From Antedon mediterranea (lineage: Eukaryota; Echinodermata; Crinoidea; Comatulida; Antedonidae), in contig NC_092673.1 of the NCBI RefSeq assembly GCF_964355755.1, positions 17,243,001 through 17,307,000 on the forward strand: a stretch of DNA of 64,000 nucleotides, in the 5' to 3' direction. Below are positions 1-12,083 of this stretch, in pieces. The stretch's first letter is position 1. Each line of letters starts with the position of its first letter. Below the pieces are notes generated by a model. It searched no databases and was not told the origin of the DNA. It worked only from the letters and a program-made list of their open reading frames with translations. Made by a program: the position numbers and the translations under genes.

Positions 1-93
1 TGGTTTTGAAGTAAAAGGAGAAAAGTGCATTTTTTACAGTACCTGTACTTAAAATGACTGAAGTTCATTGTTGGTTTCAAATATTTTTGCCAG

Positions 94-3000
94 ATTTGAG
101 GAAAAGCATGTAGTTACAGATGGCATAGCGGTGATAAGAACAGCAAGCACAACATGGACAGAGGCTAAAGCTGATAGTGGTAAACATGAATACAAATTAG
201 CATATTACTCTTCCCATCATCATACGTTATGTAACCATATTTATCAATAATTATTATCATAGACACAAACAAGTCCACAATGAAATGGAGACATAGAATG
301 GAATTCAATAAATGTATACAACCGTAGTATGGATTCAACAGTCATATTTTCACATACATTACAATTGTTACTCTATGATCCCTTTATAAGGCACAAGTTA
401 CTGTATGTTACATTCTTTGATGATGTACTGTAATTGTAATTTTACTTCGACAGTAGTAAAATATCCAAAGTATAGTCACATATGAACGTATGTGCTGAAA
501 TAATATGTACACACTTTCTCTTTCTCTACAGGTGATCCTTCAAAACAGTATACAAAAATGGTCACTGACAAATTGAGAGCAAAGGAAACTGTAAACGTAT
601 GTCAATAATAATGAATAAAGTAGCACCTACAGGACTATTGCAAACCAGTCACTTAGGCTTTCTTTCTAAATGAATCAATGATGCATTATGAGTGGCTATT
701 TCATTTTTTTTGCTTCAATCCTTTTAAATTTACTCTAAAAATTAATTTGGTTTTGCTTTTGAGAGTAAATAATATTAGTTTTCTCTTATATTAAATTTTA
801 AACAATACTGTATTTCACTTTGAATAACATTTATTTCTTTTTTCTATCCATTTATTGCTTTTGTTTTATGTGTTAGATTGACATGAAACCACCTGTAGAT
901 GATGATGATGATGATGAGGATGGAATTGTTGTTGACTACAATAACCATGGCAACAATGATGGTATGTAACTTTCCATTAAATTCTAATTATTCTTACATT
1001 TTTGTAGTAAAAGCACTAATAAATAAGTTGAAATTATCAGTTTGCAATTTCTGTCATATTAAACATCTATTGTCCCCAAAAAACATGAAAAATAAAGATT
1101 ATTAAAATCAGACTTTGAATAGATTATTTTGTAGTCAATCACTTCTGTAGAAAAAAAGGAAACACATACAAAATAACAAAAAATAAATGGTTAAATTCAA
1201 GCAAAAACCCATTGGCTGGCAGTCAATTTGACTATTTTTTGCTTAAAATTACAGTTTTTTAGGTAAATACATTTTTTCTCAATCCAATTTTTGGTCAAAG
1301 TGGATAACTATTAGATGACATTAAAATTGCATATTTTTCAAGGGGACATATTTAAGTTCATAGTTATTTAAAATAATATTAGATTATAAGATTATTAAAA
1401 TTAGATTTTCCTATTTAATGTAACTAAAGAAGTATAAAATTATGTTATCAGATTTATCTATCTGTGTAACAATTATGGTGACGGTAATTTAGAGAAAACA
1501 TGGCAGCGGCCATCCCACTCCTAGACAGTCCAAAGACGCTGTACATGCAGGCTTGATGGGCATGTTTCTTAGTTAGCAAAGTTAAACAAAGATGAACTAA
1601 AACACCTAATTAAAACCTTAGGAGGGGCTTACAAAGATGCTTATTTTTTTGTATGAATCTAGAAGAATCAAAGTGAATTCACAGTCTACACCTACTATAT
1701 AATATACATAAATATATACTGGGCTTATACAAATGTGCAGATTAATAGTTTGTACATATTAAAGTATCCTTTCATATCTACCATCCCCTTTCACTTACCT
1801 TCCCGGTGCGAAAGCTCATATGATGATAATGAAGACAACTATACTCATAGTAACTTTTTAACTGACTGATTAAATATGATGAATTAAAATTTTTGAAATA
1901 AAATTATGCTTGTTACGCCGTTTGTGGAATGACCACAAAATTTGTTTCCACTACAGGTACTGATACAGCTACTCAAGCTGTTCCATTTGATACAGATCAA
2001 CAATTAGATAAGGATGTAATCAAGAAAGTTGAGGAAAATAAGGAGGAGACTTTGGAAGAAACATTCAACATCTGGGACCATGGGGGACAATTAATATACC
2101 ATGGTCTACATCGGGTAAGTAGGTTTCTGTATAGACTAACATGATTGTATGGCCAAGGTATAGTTGGACGTCTCCCGTTGTGCTGATCTGGTAGGCGCTT
2201 CACTGCTGGCTGCCGTTGGTCAGTGTCAGTGGTCAAGCTCACTTTTCAGTTAAGCTTGAGGACAACTATTAATACCTTTACCTTTACCCTTTATGAAAGT
2301 CTTTATTATATTAATATGTATTGTCCCCTGAAAAAATAATTCTTAAATATTTTTTTTTTAATATTCCATTTTAATGTAACATCACTTTGACCAAAAATTG
2401 GATCGAAAAAAAAAATTTATTTACCTGAAAAAATGTAATTTAAAGCAAAAAATTGTCAAATTGGCTACCAGCCAATGGATTTTTATATTTTGTCATTTTA
2501 TAAGTGAAAACATTGTTTTTTTTTCGTTTTTTTTTTTCAATGGAAGTGATTAACTACAAAATAAATATTCAAATTCTGATTTAATTAATCTTCATTTTTC
2601 ATGTTTTTGGGGGACAATACATCTTTAAGGTCCACATACAATTAAAAATAATATTTGTTCATATGTTGTCAAAAGGCCTTCAAGAATATTACTCAGTCAA
2701 TACTTAAATATTTTTGCAGATGTTCATGACACTTCAAGCACTATATATTGTTGTGTTTGATCTCAGTAAACCATTGGATGATCTTGCTACTTTCATTGAT
2801 TCATCTGGAGTAAGTATTTCTAGAGCATGGCAGCAGTAAAGTATTGTGATTGAACAAGTCTTCTAATTTATAAGAACAGTTTTTAAAAACTAAGCATTTC
2901 AAATTTAACTGTGGTTAATTGTTCTGTAATTCTTTTTCAGAGGAAATTTCAACATCATTGGACCAATCTCCAGTTCATATTATCTTACATCCTGTCAGTT

Positions 3001-6000
3001 TATTCTCATAGTCGTATTGTGGAAGAAGATGAGGAAAATGAAGTTGACAAACCAACTATCCTTATTGTGGGTACACACAAGGGTAAGCTTGGTAAGACTG
3101 AAAAACAGCAAAATGATGAGGTTAATACTTCTTTTGTTTCTATCTTATTATAAATAGCCACAATCAAAGATACATTGCAGTTGTAACTGTTTTTAAATAT
3201 TACTTAAAATAAATTACCAAATTGACACATTCTTATTATGCGTAAACTGTTATTAAAATTATATACAAACAGGCAGAAAAGGTGTTTAAAATTATTCAAG
3301 ATGTGCTTAAAACTAAACCATATGGAAATCATGTCTACCACAAATATTTTGCCATTGAAAACAGTCAACCAACTACAGATAAGAGCTTTAGTGATCTCAA
3401 ACAAGTTATTGATACGCTTATGAAATCTTTAGAACAGCCTTTTCCTTTAAAGTGGATGCGTTTTCGATGTGATCTACATGATCTAAGAGGAAAAAAACAG
3501 CCCTCCTTTTCTTTGTGTCCTTTAAAAGAGGTAAATGTTATTTGTTTTGTTTACATTTTTCGAAATATTAAGTCGCAAGTATCTATCAAGTATCTAAAAA
3601 AAAAAATTAACGTTTCTAAATATAAGTACCTTTTAATTAAAAAATGTCCATAGCCTAGCCAATTAGATTACAATATCCAAAATCAAATTTTCATCTCAGA
3701 TATTTGCTGCCATTGTTTTATTTATAAATTGTGTGTTTGAAAATACTGAGGTAATTAGCCATTGAAATTCAATATTTCAAACTATTTTTTCATGTAATAC
3801 CCACATTTTTTATTTAATTCTGAATAATACTAATTATTATTTCTTTTAGATCAAAATTCTGACAAGTAAGAATGGTATTGTTGAAGAAAAAAACAAATCA
3901 GTCCTGCTTAACTTCTTGTACGATCTTGGTGAAATTGTTTACATGCCTGACAACAAATTATTAAGAGATAAAGTCGTGCTAGATCCGATGAGGCTGGTTG
4001 AAATTGTCACCAAATTTGTAACTGTGGTTCCCCCAAAATATCCCGTAAGTAGACTCATGTAATGTCTTGCATTGTAAAAACGTGTTGCCGTAGTATAATT
4101 ACTCCTGTTCTGTGTAATTTATTATTCCTTAGCAAAGAATTTGTCATTGATAATATTTGATAGAGATGCTTAACATTTTCTATAGATAAAATAAAAGTAT
4201 GCCGTAAGGCATCATTTGTAATTTACTGTAATTTTTTTACAAGTTTTAATTAGTTCACTTTTAATATTCTGCTTTCAATCTATTATAATTGAAGAACTAT
4301 AAAAGTGAATAGCAAACTAAATTGGAGTCATTTCACAGTTTAACCCTTTTACTGCGTGTACCCGGTATTACCGAGTATAAACATGTCGTCCAACTGCATA
4401 TAACCATCATTACCGGGTATGCCGGTATTAAACTATTTTCCTGCACTACATGTGACCTCTATATTTTTTAATATCGTCTTCTGTAATGATGTCATTAGTA
4501 TGCAAATTACCATTTTTTTATCCACCACAAAAATATTTACAAAATTATCTCATTTAGTAGGTTTTTGCAATTTATTAAAAATCACCTGTCTCTCATTGTT
4601 ACGCACAGTGAAAGGGTTAAACCACAATACTGTATTATACCAAATACCAACACATGGTTCATCTATATTCTAAATGCTATTTCCGTCATCCTCACAAAAT
4701 ACGATGCATGGTTGATAGTTGGTTTCTTTTTAGACCGCTAAATTTAGAGAATCTTTTGATAAGCTGGACAAAGGCATACTGGAAGAAGACTTGTTGCAAA
4801 AATTATGGAAAGATAGTAAAGTTGACAACGGAAAGAATTTTGAGTTCCTTGTAGCACTGATGATTCAATTAGGTTTCATTTGTGAGAGGGAGACAACCAG
4901 CAGCCAAGAAGTGGCAAGTACATCTACAGTAGGTTTTGTTTCTTTAATCTTTCATTTTATGCATGTAAGATTTGGGATAAAAAGTATTATTTTAATAGTT
5001 TGGATGTTTAATGTTCAGACAAAGTTTGAATAAACTTTCTAATGAAAATGTCTACATGATAGAGTATCTTTAGTTTGCTTAAAGTAATCTAAATGGCATT
5101 GTTACAAATTAACAATTTCAGAAATCAGTTGGAAAACGATCCTTTTTTGTGCCACTGCGACTTGCTATCAAGACAAGTAAAGTGAGACAATTACCTGATG
5201 ATTCACAATCTATCAGCAGGCCTATCTATTATGACTTTGAGGGATATCTGCCAGACGTGTTGTTTCCGTATTTAATTATTGAATTCCTTAACAAATTTCA
5301 AAAGGAAGGAGTTAACCCAATACTCGCATGTAATTATGCAGAACTTTACCTCGACGAAAATCATCATGTGACTTTGTCTCTTGACAAATTTATTACTAAG
5401 AATGATGAGCGAAAGTTCTTGTTAAAGGTAATATATAATCTCTAATGTTCAATAAATATCACTAAATTATGAAAGTTAAATATTGTTTCTTAGTCTTTCC
5501 CTAATCTGTCATGTCAGAATCTACTTTAAATGCATATAAAACTAAAACTAAATTCTGATAACAAAACATTACATCTATTTTTACTTTCTAGATGGCTATT
5601 AAAAGAACAGATTCTTTTGATGAAACGAGTAATGAGGAGCCTTCAGCTGAAGCATGTAAATTGGTATGTATCTATACCAGTTACGTTATCTATCTATTTG
5701 GAGGTAGTTTATGAAAATGTCAGGTTTGCTTGATGTCTGAAAATGTCTGCATATATACAATGTATTTTAAAAACCAATTACAAATTACTTTCCAACATTG
5801 CATTGTATAGTATAATAATGAATGTTTATGAGATGGATGGTAAGAATATTTTATGAGTTGAAAGATTGACTGCACTATTTTTAACAAAGCAGAGCCGAAA
5901 ATAGAGCAGTCAATGAATAACATATTCTCTCCATTCAACGAATACAAAACATTCATTATTTATTTTATAACACACCTATTTTTTATTAAATTTATCCATC

Positions 6001-9000
6001 GTAAATCAGTGACGAATGTTAGGTCCGGGAAGCTAGGTCATTTAAAAAGGCGATGATCCAACTTTGGACACGGAGTAGAACCGTAAACAGCGTAAACAAA
6101 TTACATCCATGTTCTCTTTTATTTTTGTAATTGAATTAGTAAGTAATTTTAATATGTATCTGCCTATTAAAAGATTTATTCCCAATCAAGTTTTCAGATT
6201 TACACCATAAATCTGAAAACATTGCCTGCCTCACATTACATAAAATGTCTAACTTTGTAAGCTACTGCATCATTGATGCTTTCATATTTGTTGATATGAT
6301 ATGTGTTAAATTCAATTAAATTCAAATCAACATTAAATTTATATCTTTAGGTTTTGTCAACAGTTGAGAAGTCATTCGAGCAATCTAAAGATGGTGGTAG
6401 AAGAGGGATTCCATTTAAGAGATGCATTCCTTGTCGGTGTAGTGATCAATTAGACAAAAAGCATTTTCAAATTCTTAAAGATTTCCAATGCAGGAAGTTT
6501 ACATGCACAGAAACTGGCAAGTCTGTTACGATGGATGTCACATGTTACAAGCGGCTGTTTGGAGGTAAGAGTCATTAAATTTATTTATTTTTATTAAGTA
6601 CATTTTCAATACACTACTTTCTTCATGAAGGACTCTCACTCATCCCTAGAGCACAGGAAACTGAAAAACAAAAGGCTATTTCTGTTCTATAAACAATTTG
6701 TGACCTATTTCTGCAAAAAAGTGACATGTTTAAATAATTATAGAATAGAAAAAGAGGATACTGTACCTTATTTGAAAATAGACATATTTGATAATACTCT
6801 TCCAGTAGTAGTACAACAATCATTATTGATAATCTATACATTGTTACAACATGCTGCTATTAGCTGTGATATCTTCATTCATCTTACCAGTAGTAGTACT
6901 ATCATAATCATTATTGATAATCTATACATTGTTACAACATGCTCCTATTAGCTGTGATATCTTCATTACTCTTACCAGTAGTAGTACTATCAGAATCATT
7001 ATTGATAATCTATACATTGTTACAACATGCTGCTATTAGTTGTGATATCTTCATTCCTCTTACCAGTAGTAGTACTATCAGAATCATTATTGATAATCTA
7101 TACATTGTTACAACATGCTGCTATTAGTTGTGATATCTTCATTCCTCTTACCAGTAGTAGTACTATCAGAATCATTATTGATAATCTATACATTGTTACA
7201 ACATGCTGCTATTAGCTGTGATATCTTCATTCCTCTTACCAGTAGTAGTACTATCAGAATCATTATTGATAATCTATACATTGTTACAACATGCTGCTAT
7301 TAGCTGTGATATCTTCATTCCTCTTACCAGTAGTAGTACTAGCAGAATCATTATTGATAATCTATACATTGTTACAACATGCTGCTATTAGCTGTGATAT
7401 CTTCATTCCTCTTACCAGTAGTAGTACTATCAGAATCATTATTGATAATCTATACATTGTTACAACATGCTGCTGTTAGCTGTGATATCTTCATTCCTCT
7501 TACCAGTAGTAGTACTATCAGAATCATTATTGATAATCTATACATTGTTACAACATGCTGCTATTAGCTGTGATATCTTCATTCCTCTTACCAGTAGCAG
7601 TACTATCAGAATCATTATTGATAATCTATACATTGTTACAACATGCTGCTATTAGCTGTGATATCTTCATTCCTCTTACCAGTAGTAGTACTATCGGAAT
7701 CATTATTGATAATCTATACATTGTTACAACATGCTGCTATTAGCTGTGATATCTTCATTCCTCTTACCAGTAGTAGTACTATCAGAATCATTATTGATAA
7801 TCTATACATTGTTACAACATGCTGCTATTAGCTGTGATATCTTCATTCCTCTTACCAGTAGTAGTACTATCAGAATCATTATTTGATAATCTATACATTG
7901 TTACAACTTGTTGCTATTAGCTGTGATATCTTGTAAAGTGGACACCTCCTATAACAGAAAGGGACACTCAATTGGCACTATTAGCTGAATCCGTCATAGT
8001 TTAGTTTAGTTATAATGGGAAAGTTTAGGCGATGTGCCTTTTTAACCCCATATCAACTACATTGTGTCGATGCGATTCTTGAAGGTGTTAGTGGTCTCAG
8101 AATTGACAACGTCGGCTGGTAAACTGTTCCAATGGTTTATTACGCGTTGCGAGAAGGTATGTCTTCTACAGTTCAATCCTTTATGGAAAGTAGGCTTGAA
8201 AAATCTCAGGTGATGCCCTCGAGTAATTCTGCTAATGTTACTTCTCATTTGGAAGAAGTCATCCTTGGCTACACCCTCGAAATCTTTAACAATTTTATAT
8301 GCTTCAATCAGGTCACCTCGAATTCTTCTGTCATACAAGGTTGTTAGGCCAAGAAGCTTTAAACGATCTTCATATGAATATGAACGGATACATGGAACTA
8401 ATTTAGTCGCACGACGTTGTACTCTTTCAATTACATTTATGTCCTTTTGAAGATACGGATTCCATACTTGAACACAAAATTCGAGATGTGGGCGTACATA
8501 ATGCTTGTAGATGACGTTAAAACAATCCTTATCCATATATACGAAAGTCCTTCTGATGCTTCTTAAACAGTTCATGGCCCGCTGAGACACTTTGGCACAG
8601 TGTTGGCTTGGTTTACAGTCATTAGTAATTAGTACTCCTAGGTCCTTTATTTTCTCAACTGTTTCCAGTTCAACTTCATCTATTTGGTATTTAAAATGAA
8701 CATTTGAATGTTCGAAGTGCATCACCATGCATTTGCTTTTATTAAAAGCCAACATCCATTCTTTACTCCACTGCAGTGCATTGTTTAAAGTTCTTGCAAT
8801 AATTGTCCATCATTTCTGTTGTTAACTACTGAGTAGATCTTTGTATCATCAGCAAATAGCTTTATATGACTAGACACATACTTTGGTAGGCCATTTATAT
8901 ATAATGCAAACAACTGGACACTGACTATAATAACAGACACCAGCTGAATCTGTGATAAGTGGACTCCTCTAAAATCAGATACTTTTCAATGGTGTCCACT

Positions 9001-11326
9001 TATACTGTAGGAGGTTCAGTTGTAATTTTTTTTTTCCAGACAAAAGTGGGCCAAAAGAAAGAAAAGGAAGAGAAACAGATCAAGGTAATGGATCAAAATA
9101 TATGTTGGAAAATAAGTAGAGTGGAGAGAGAAAATAAAAACTGGTTTTGATCAGAATTGGGGGGAAACAATAATGATATATATCTCTTGGTATCTTTAGT
9201 TTAATCCTTAAACATAAAACATGCAAGACAAATAAAAATCCATAGCAGCCAAAAAAGCTGAATTGGGGATTTTTAACAAAGGCCAAATTTTTACAAATTT
9301 TAAATTTCACATACTTTTTCAAATAAATATTATAAATATTAAACAATTAAAAAATTACACATAAAAGCGAGCAAAATGCACAAAGAAGTGTTTTCTAAGA
9401 AAAAAAACATGTAAAGTCATTATTATTTAACAATTAAGCAGACTAGTGAGACATAGAAGAAGCGGGCATTTATTATATCTTGATAATGAGACACCAAATT
9501 GTCCATGCATTTTATCATATTTTAACTTTTAGTCGCTTTTTAAACTTAAGATTTTGTGCAATAATTGGTGTGTTCTATATTTAAATTTTTTTTAAATATT
9601 TTATACATATATATCGGTTTTTTATTATACTAATATTTGCTGATCTTTAAGAAGAATTTCTATTGTTATTTTATTATGATAATAGACATTTCAGTATTTC
9701 AGTAATTTTCTGTAATTTTATTTGCAGGAAACACAATGGCATATTCTGAATCTTTGAACAATTTCAGAGACCTAAAAGCTGGTCTCAGTAGGTGCTTTGA
9801 TGGTGAAAGATATCATTGGATAAGGTTCCTACTATTTGATCAATTGAATGTCGGGGACCTTACAAATAAAGATTTCAATGGACATAACTTACTCAATGCA
9901 CTTGAAGACAAAGGTTTCATCTCATCAACTAATGTTAACTTGCTGTTAGAGATTACAAATACATCTGAAATCCAACAGGCCAAAGATCTTGTATCAGAGT
10001 ATATGAGAAACAACAACATTCTGAATAGACATACTGGTAAAGCTAAGTTGTCACCTTACAGAAAGCGACTGTTCAAGGCCCTGAATCAAGTTGACCCAGA
10101 TGCATTACGTAATGTTACTGCTTACTATGAATTGACAAAATATAACTTATCAAATGTATGGGATGCAGTTCTCAGGCTTGAAATTGATGGAGAATTATCT
10201 GATGATCCAGAAAAAATAAATTGGTTTGCAGATCGTCTTAGCACAACAGCAAGTAACACACTACTTTGTATGCATTTCTACTTTATATTGTATTAAGTTA
10301 TTTGTAATATTAATCTTTCATTTATAAACAGTTTAAGTATTTGTAATCTGATTAAATTTTTTTTTTTAGGTCATCAACCACGTACAATCTTTTAGCTTTT
10401 TGTTGATGGATCTTTTCATCTTTTAATATATTTTTTTCTATATTTTTAGTGATATTTTTTATTTTCTTTTTGCATGAATACATGAAATGAAATAGTTTAA
10501 TTTTATTCATTAAAGTTGATTATTTGCATTAAATGATTATTTGTAGGTGATAGTGAGAAGAAGTGAGACGGCATCATCAAGTCACCAATGTGAACAAAGT
10601 GAAGGTAAATTATTCATAAATATTATGCAGGATTGGGAGATAAACATAAACATTACACGATTTTAGTATGATTATTGACATGATGATAATGACATAGAAG
10701 TTATGAGGAATACTATGAAAGGTATGATTTATACAACACAAAGAATATAATTACAATGTTGATTATTAATATAGGAATAAAATAATAAGAGTGAGTAGCT
10801 TTGTTGTACTGTAGTTGTTTCTTAAAGCTGATTATAGATAGAAAATCATTGAATTATAATTATTATATTATAACCATATTCAAACAATGATTATGATTAT
10901 TAAACAATAATTATAACAATGCTGAATTTATTACTTAAAATTGGAAATGATTTTGTGGTTTTTCATGAATTTTTATTCATAAATCTTAAAATTTTAATTA
11001 TGATAAGAATGCTATCTACTGAATTTATTAAATAAAATTGGAAATTATTCTGGCGTTTCATGAATTATACTGTAATCATATTCAAATAATGATTATGATT
11101 TCAACAATGATTATGATGCTAATCCACTGAATTTATTATAGTGGGAAATATTGTGGTGTTTTATGAATTTATATTTATTATTCATAATCTTAAAACAACA
11201 ATTACAATTTCCACAATAATTATGATAACTGTTATACTAAATTGATTGATACTGTTTTTCATTTGTATAGATCTCTCAGAGGAAGATGAATACTTAAGTC
11301 ACAGACTTAGCCCAATGATGCAATAA
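94..11326 (+). CDS. Roc-COR GTPase with C-terminal DED, 3' part of gene (gene 1)
   Basis: Sixteen exons can be joined: 94-179, 532-596, 877-961, 1957-2114, 2720-2809, 2941-3120, 3273-3530, 3850-4044, 4734-4928, 5122-5427, 5592-5663, 6351-6564, 9040-9084, 9728-10267, 10554-10604 and 11271-11326. Each has an AG acceptor and GT donor, every junction keeps phase, and the sum leaves 864 codons plus a stop. Domain order is Roc without its P-loop (off the left edge), COR, a Cys-rich segment, a DED and an 18-residue tail. Roco proteins couple a GTPase to COR-mediated dimerisation, and DEDs recruit death-signalling partners, so a role in intracellular death or immune signalling is inferred. The weakest junctions are the donor at 3120 (GTTAAT) and the acceptor at 10553. 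By analogy with gene 2 the missing N terminus may carry ankyrin repeats; this is inference. Confidence 0.85.
1062..1355 (-). mobile_element. MITE family A, copy 1 (intron of gene 1)
   Basis: About 294 bp with ends reading AACATCTATTGTCCCC on the left and GGGGACATATTTAA on the right, i.e. inverted repeats. The inside carries the family marker CCATTGGCTGGCAGTCAATT, a short palindrome. Related copies are at 2311, 39948, 40625, 41628 and (diverged) 51998. No coding capacity, so it is non-autonomous. Confidence 0.7.
2311..2628 (+). mobile_element. MITE family A, copy 2 (intron of gene 1)
   Basis: Begins TTAATATGTATTGTCCCC and ends GGGGGACAATACATCTTTAA; these ends are inverted repeats. The interior CAGCCAATGGATTTTT matches the other copies. 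It sits in the intron between exons ending at 2114 and starting at 2720, in the opposite orientation to copy 1. Just upstream (2140-2290) is an unclassified stretch with a CCTTTA-type repeat. Confidence 0.72.
3273..5427 (+). other. Exons for the COR (C-terminal of Roc) domain
   Basis: Exons 3273-3530, 3850-4044, 4734-4928 and 5122-5427 (visible residues 222-539) are all phase 0 at both ends. They start with KPYGNHV...KYFAIENS and PFPLKWMRF, linking Roc to COR. LLNFLYDLGEIVYMPD followed by VVLDPMRLVEIV is the hallmark COR-A stretch (a short helix, then 'DLG.I.Y' and 'V.LDP..L'). LMIQLGFICE and FFVPLRLA are COR-B-like. In characterised Roco proteins COR is the dimerisation device. Introns of 150-690 bp separate the exons; one holds a TTAA-flanked MITE. 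Confidence 0.82.
4344..4616. mobile_element. TTAA-flanked MITE (piggyBac-like ends)
   Basis: TTAA at 4340-4343 and 4617-4620 bracket a 273 bp element whose ends read CCCTTTTACTGCGTGTA and TACGCACAGTGAAAGGG-type inverted repeats. TTAA duplications with CCC-rich ends are characteristic of piggyBac-related elements; Kolobok elements also target TTAA. There is no transposase frame. It lies in the intron between the COR exons 3850-4044 and 4734-4928. Confidence 0.65.
6798..7932. repeat. 88 bp tandem array, about 13 copies
   Basis: Near-identical 88 bp units, each containing CTTACCAGTAGTAGTACTAT, CATTATTGATAATCTATACA and TTGTTACAACATGCTGCTAT. Units differ by one or two substitutions (for example 7601 and 7695), so the array is recently homogenised. 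The period is not divisible by three, so the short open frames seen in it shift from unit to unit and are not genes. The array sits in the intron between exons 6351-6564 and 9040-9084. Confidence 0.95.
7932..9020. repeat. GGACACC-rich repeat split by a LINE fragment
   Basis: The left piece (7932-7998) has GTGGACACCTCCTATAACAG and AGCTGAATCCGTCATAG. The right piece (8926-9020) has GACACCAGCTGAATCTGTGA, GTGGACTCCTCT and the inverted GTGTCCACTTATACTGTAGG. The two pieces look like parts of one older dispersed repeat interrupted by the LINE fragment. The acceptor of exon 9040-9084 lies immediately to its right. Confidence 0.5.
8000..8925 (-). mobile_element. 5'-truncated non-LTR retrotransposon (LINE) 3' end
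   Basis: On the minus strand an open frame of 232 codons (8057-8755) encodes the thumb and C-terminal region of a CR1/jockey-type reverse transcriptase: LGVLITND, HYVRPHLEFCVQVWNPYL, ERVQRRATKLV, RRIRGDLIEAYK and HWNSLPADVV are all family-typical. Upstream (8756-8925), after a one-base frameshift, the sequence reads KLFADDTKIYS, the catalytic FADD motif. Everything 5' of that is missing, as usual for a truncated reverse-transcribed insertion, and the frameshift makes it a pseudogene. Confidence 0.85.
9728..10267 (+). other. Large exon encoding the death effector domain
   Basis: This 540 bp exon covers visible residues 650-830. Residues about 658-735 fit a DED: NNFRDLKAGLS, then WIRFLLFDQL (helix 2), LLNALEDKGFIS (helix 4 and the usual 'LE..G.I/L' turn) and VNLLLEI, with an AKDL near the end where many DEDs carry RxDL. 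Residues about 755-822, beginning LSPYRKRLFKAL, look like a second, more diverged death fold. DEDs pair with DEDs of adaptors and caspases. The exon ends with T before GTATGC; unspliced, the frame runs on only ten codons to a stop at 10294-10296. Confidence 0.75.
10554..11326 (+). other. Last two exons of gene 1 with the shared C-terminal tail
   Basis: Exon 10554-10604 (RRSETASSSHQCEQSE) and terminal exon 11271-11326 (LSEEDEYLSHRLSPMMQ, stop). The terminal exon has a near-identical partner at 47751-47806 in gene 2, which is strong evidence that it is coding. Two acceptors compete at the first exon: TAG at 10544-10546 would give a stop after six codons, while TAG at 10551-10553 gives the phase that continues into the conserved tail. 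The stop TAA at 11324-11326 lies inside an AATAAA hexamer (11322-11327). Confidence 0.65.
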
Positions 11327-11538
11327 ACATGGACATTCTATTCATACAAATGTTATTTAGAGATAAGACCATTTTAACTGTTTTTATATTTTTTTGTGCA
11401 TTTATATTAGAGTCTCTAGGTTGAGATTACAGGCAAAATCAAATGACAAACATACATTTTTTTAGTAATTGATTTAAGTAAGAAGAATATGTGCTACCCC
11501 AGACCTCAATGCCATAAACGAGAGTGGATTAATAAATG

Positions 11539-12083
11539 AGTTGTCAACATATTGAAGCTGTAACTCAGTTGTCAATTGTGTACTCAATGTTGTAGTAGAC
11601 AGTTGTCAACATATTGAAGCTGTAACTCAGTTGTAAATTGTGTACTCAATGTTGTAGTAGACAGTTGTCAACATATGTAAGCTGTAACTCAGTTGTCAAT
11701 TGTGTACTCAATGTTGTAGTAGACAGTTGTCAACATATGGAAGCTGTAACTCAGTTGTCAATTGTGTACTCAATGCTGTAGTAGACAGTTGTCAACATAT
11801 TGAAGCTGTAACTCAGTTGTCAATTGTGTACACAATGCTGTAGTAGACAGTTGTCAACATATTGAAGCTGTAACTCAGTTGTCAATTGTGTACTCAATGC
11901 TGTAGTAGACAGTTGTCAACATATTGAAGCTGTAACTCAGTTGTCAATTGTGTACTCAATGCTGTAGTAGACAGTTGTCAACATATTGAAGCTGTAACTC
12001 AGTTGTCAATTGTGTACTCAATGCTGTAGTAGACAGTTGTCAACATATTGAAGCTGTAACTCAGTTGTCAATTGTCTACTCAT
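11539..12083. repeat. 62 bp minisatellite, about 9 copies
   Basis: Unit begins AGTTGTCAACATATTGAAGC and continues through CTCAGTTGTCAATTGTGTAC to AATGCTGTAGTAGACA. Copies differ by single changes (for example ATATGTAAGC near 11675). It starts about 210 bp after the stop codon of gene 1 and is absent from the matching place in block B. Confidence 0.93.

Larger units (their letters stand above)
94..3120 (+). other. Exons for the Roc GTPase domain (switch regions to G4)
   Basis: Visible residues 1-221. The segment opens with VVTDGI (switch I/G2 style), followed by an acidic run of six Asp codons at 922-939. DHGGQ in exon 1957-2114 is the G3/Walker B signature (DxGGQ) typical of Roc domains. Exon 2720-2809 reads ALYIVVFDLS, the expected strand after G3. 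Exon 2941-3120 reads TILIVGTHKG, the G4 strand; where canonical Roc domains have THxD, the Asp position is Gly. The P-loop (G1) must lie just upstream of the window. Exon boundaries follow phase rules, with split Gly codons at 179/532 and 961/1957. Confidence 0.85.
5592..9084 (+). other. Linker and cysteine-rich exons between COR and DED
   Basis: Exons 5592-5663 (24 codons, Ser/Glu-rich), 6351-6564 and 9040-9084 (15 codons, Lys/Arg/Glu-rich). The middle exon encodes CIPCRC at visible residues 588-593, His601 and a CRKFTC pair at 610-615, followed by KSVTMDVTCYKRLF. A CxxCxC...H...C...C pattern suggests a small metal-binding knuckle after COR-B; the metal role is inference. The 2.47 kb intron between 6564 and 9040 has been enlarged by an 88 bp tandem array and a truncated LINE. 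The short exon 9040-9084 is supported by matching split codons on both sides (phase 1 in, phase 1 out). Confidence 0.72.

Noticed and set aside
2140-2290. Possible tRNA-derived SINE
   Set aside because: The stretch ends in a CCTTTA-type repeat, but I could not find convincing A and B box sequences or a second copy.
6939-7831. Repeated 62-codon frames with a hydrophobic, signal-like start
   Set aside because: Identical frames recur every 88 bp and overlap each other in shifted phases, a by-product of the tandem repeat.
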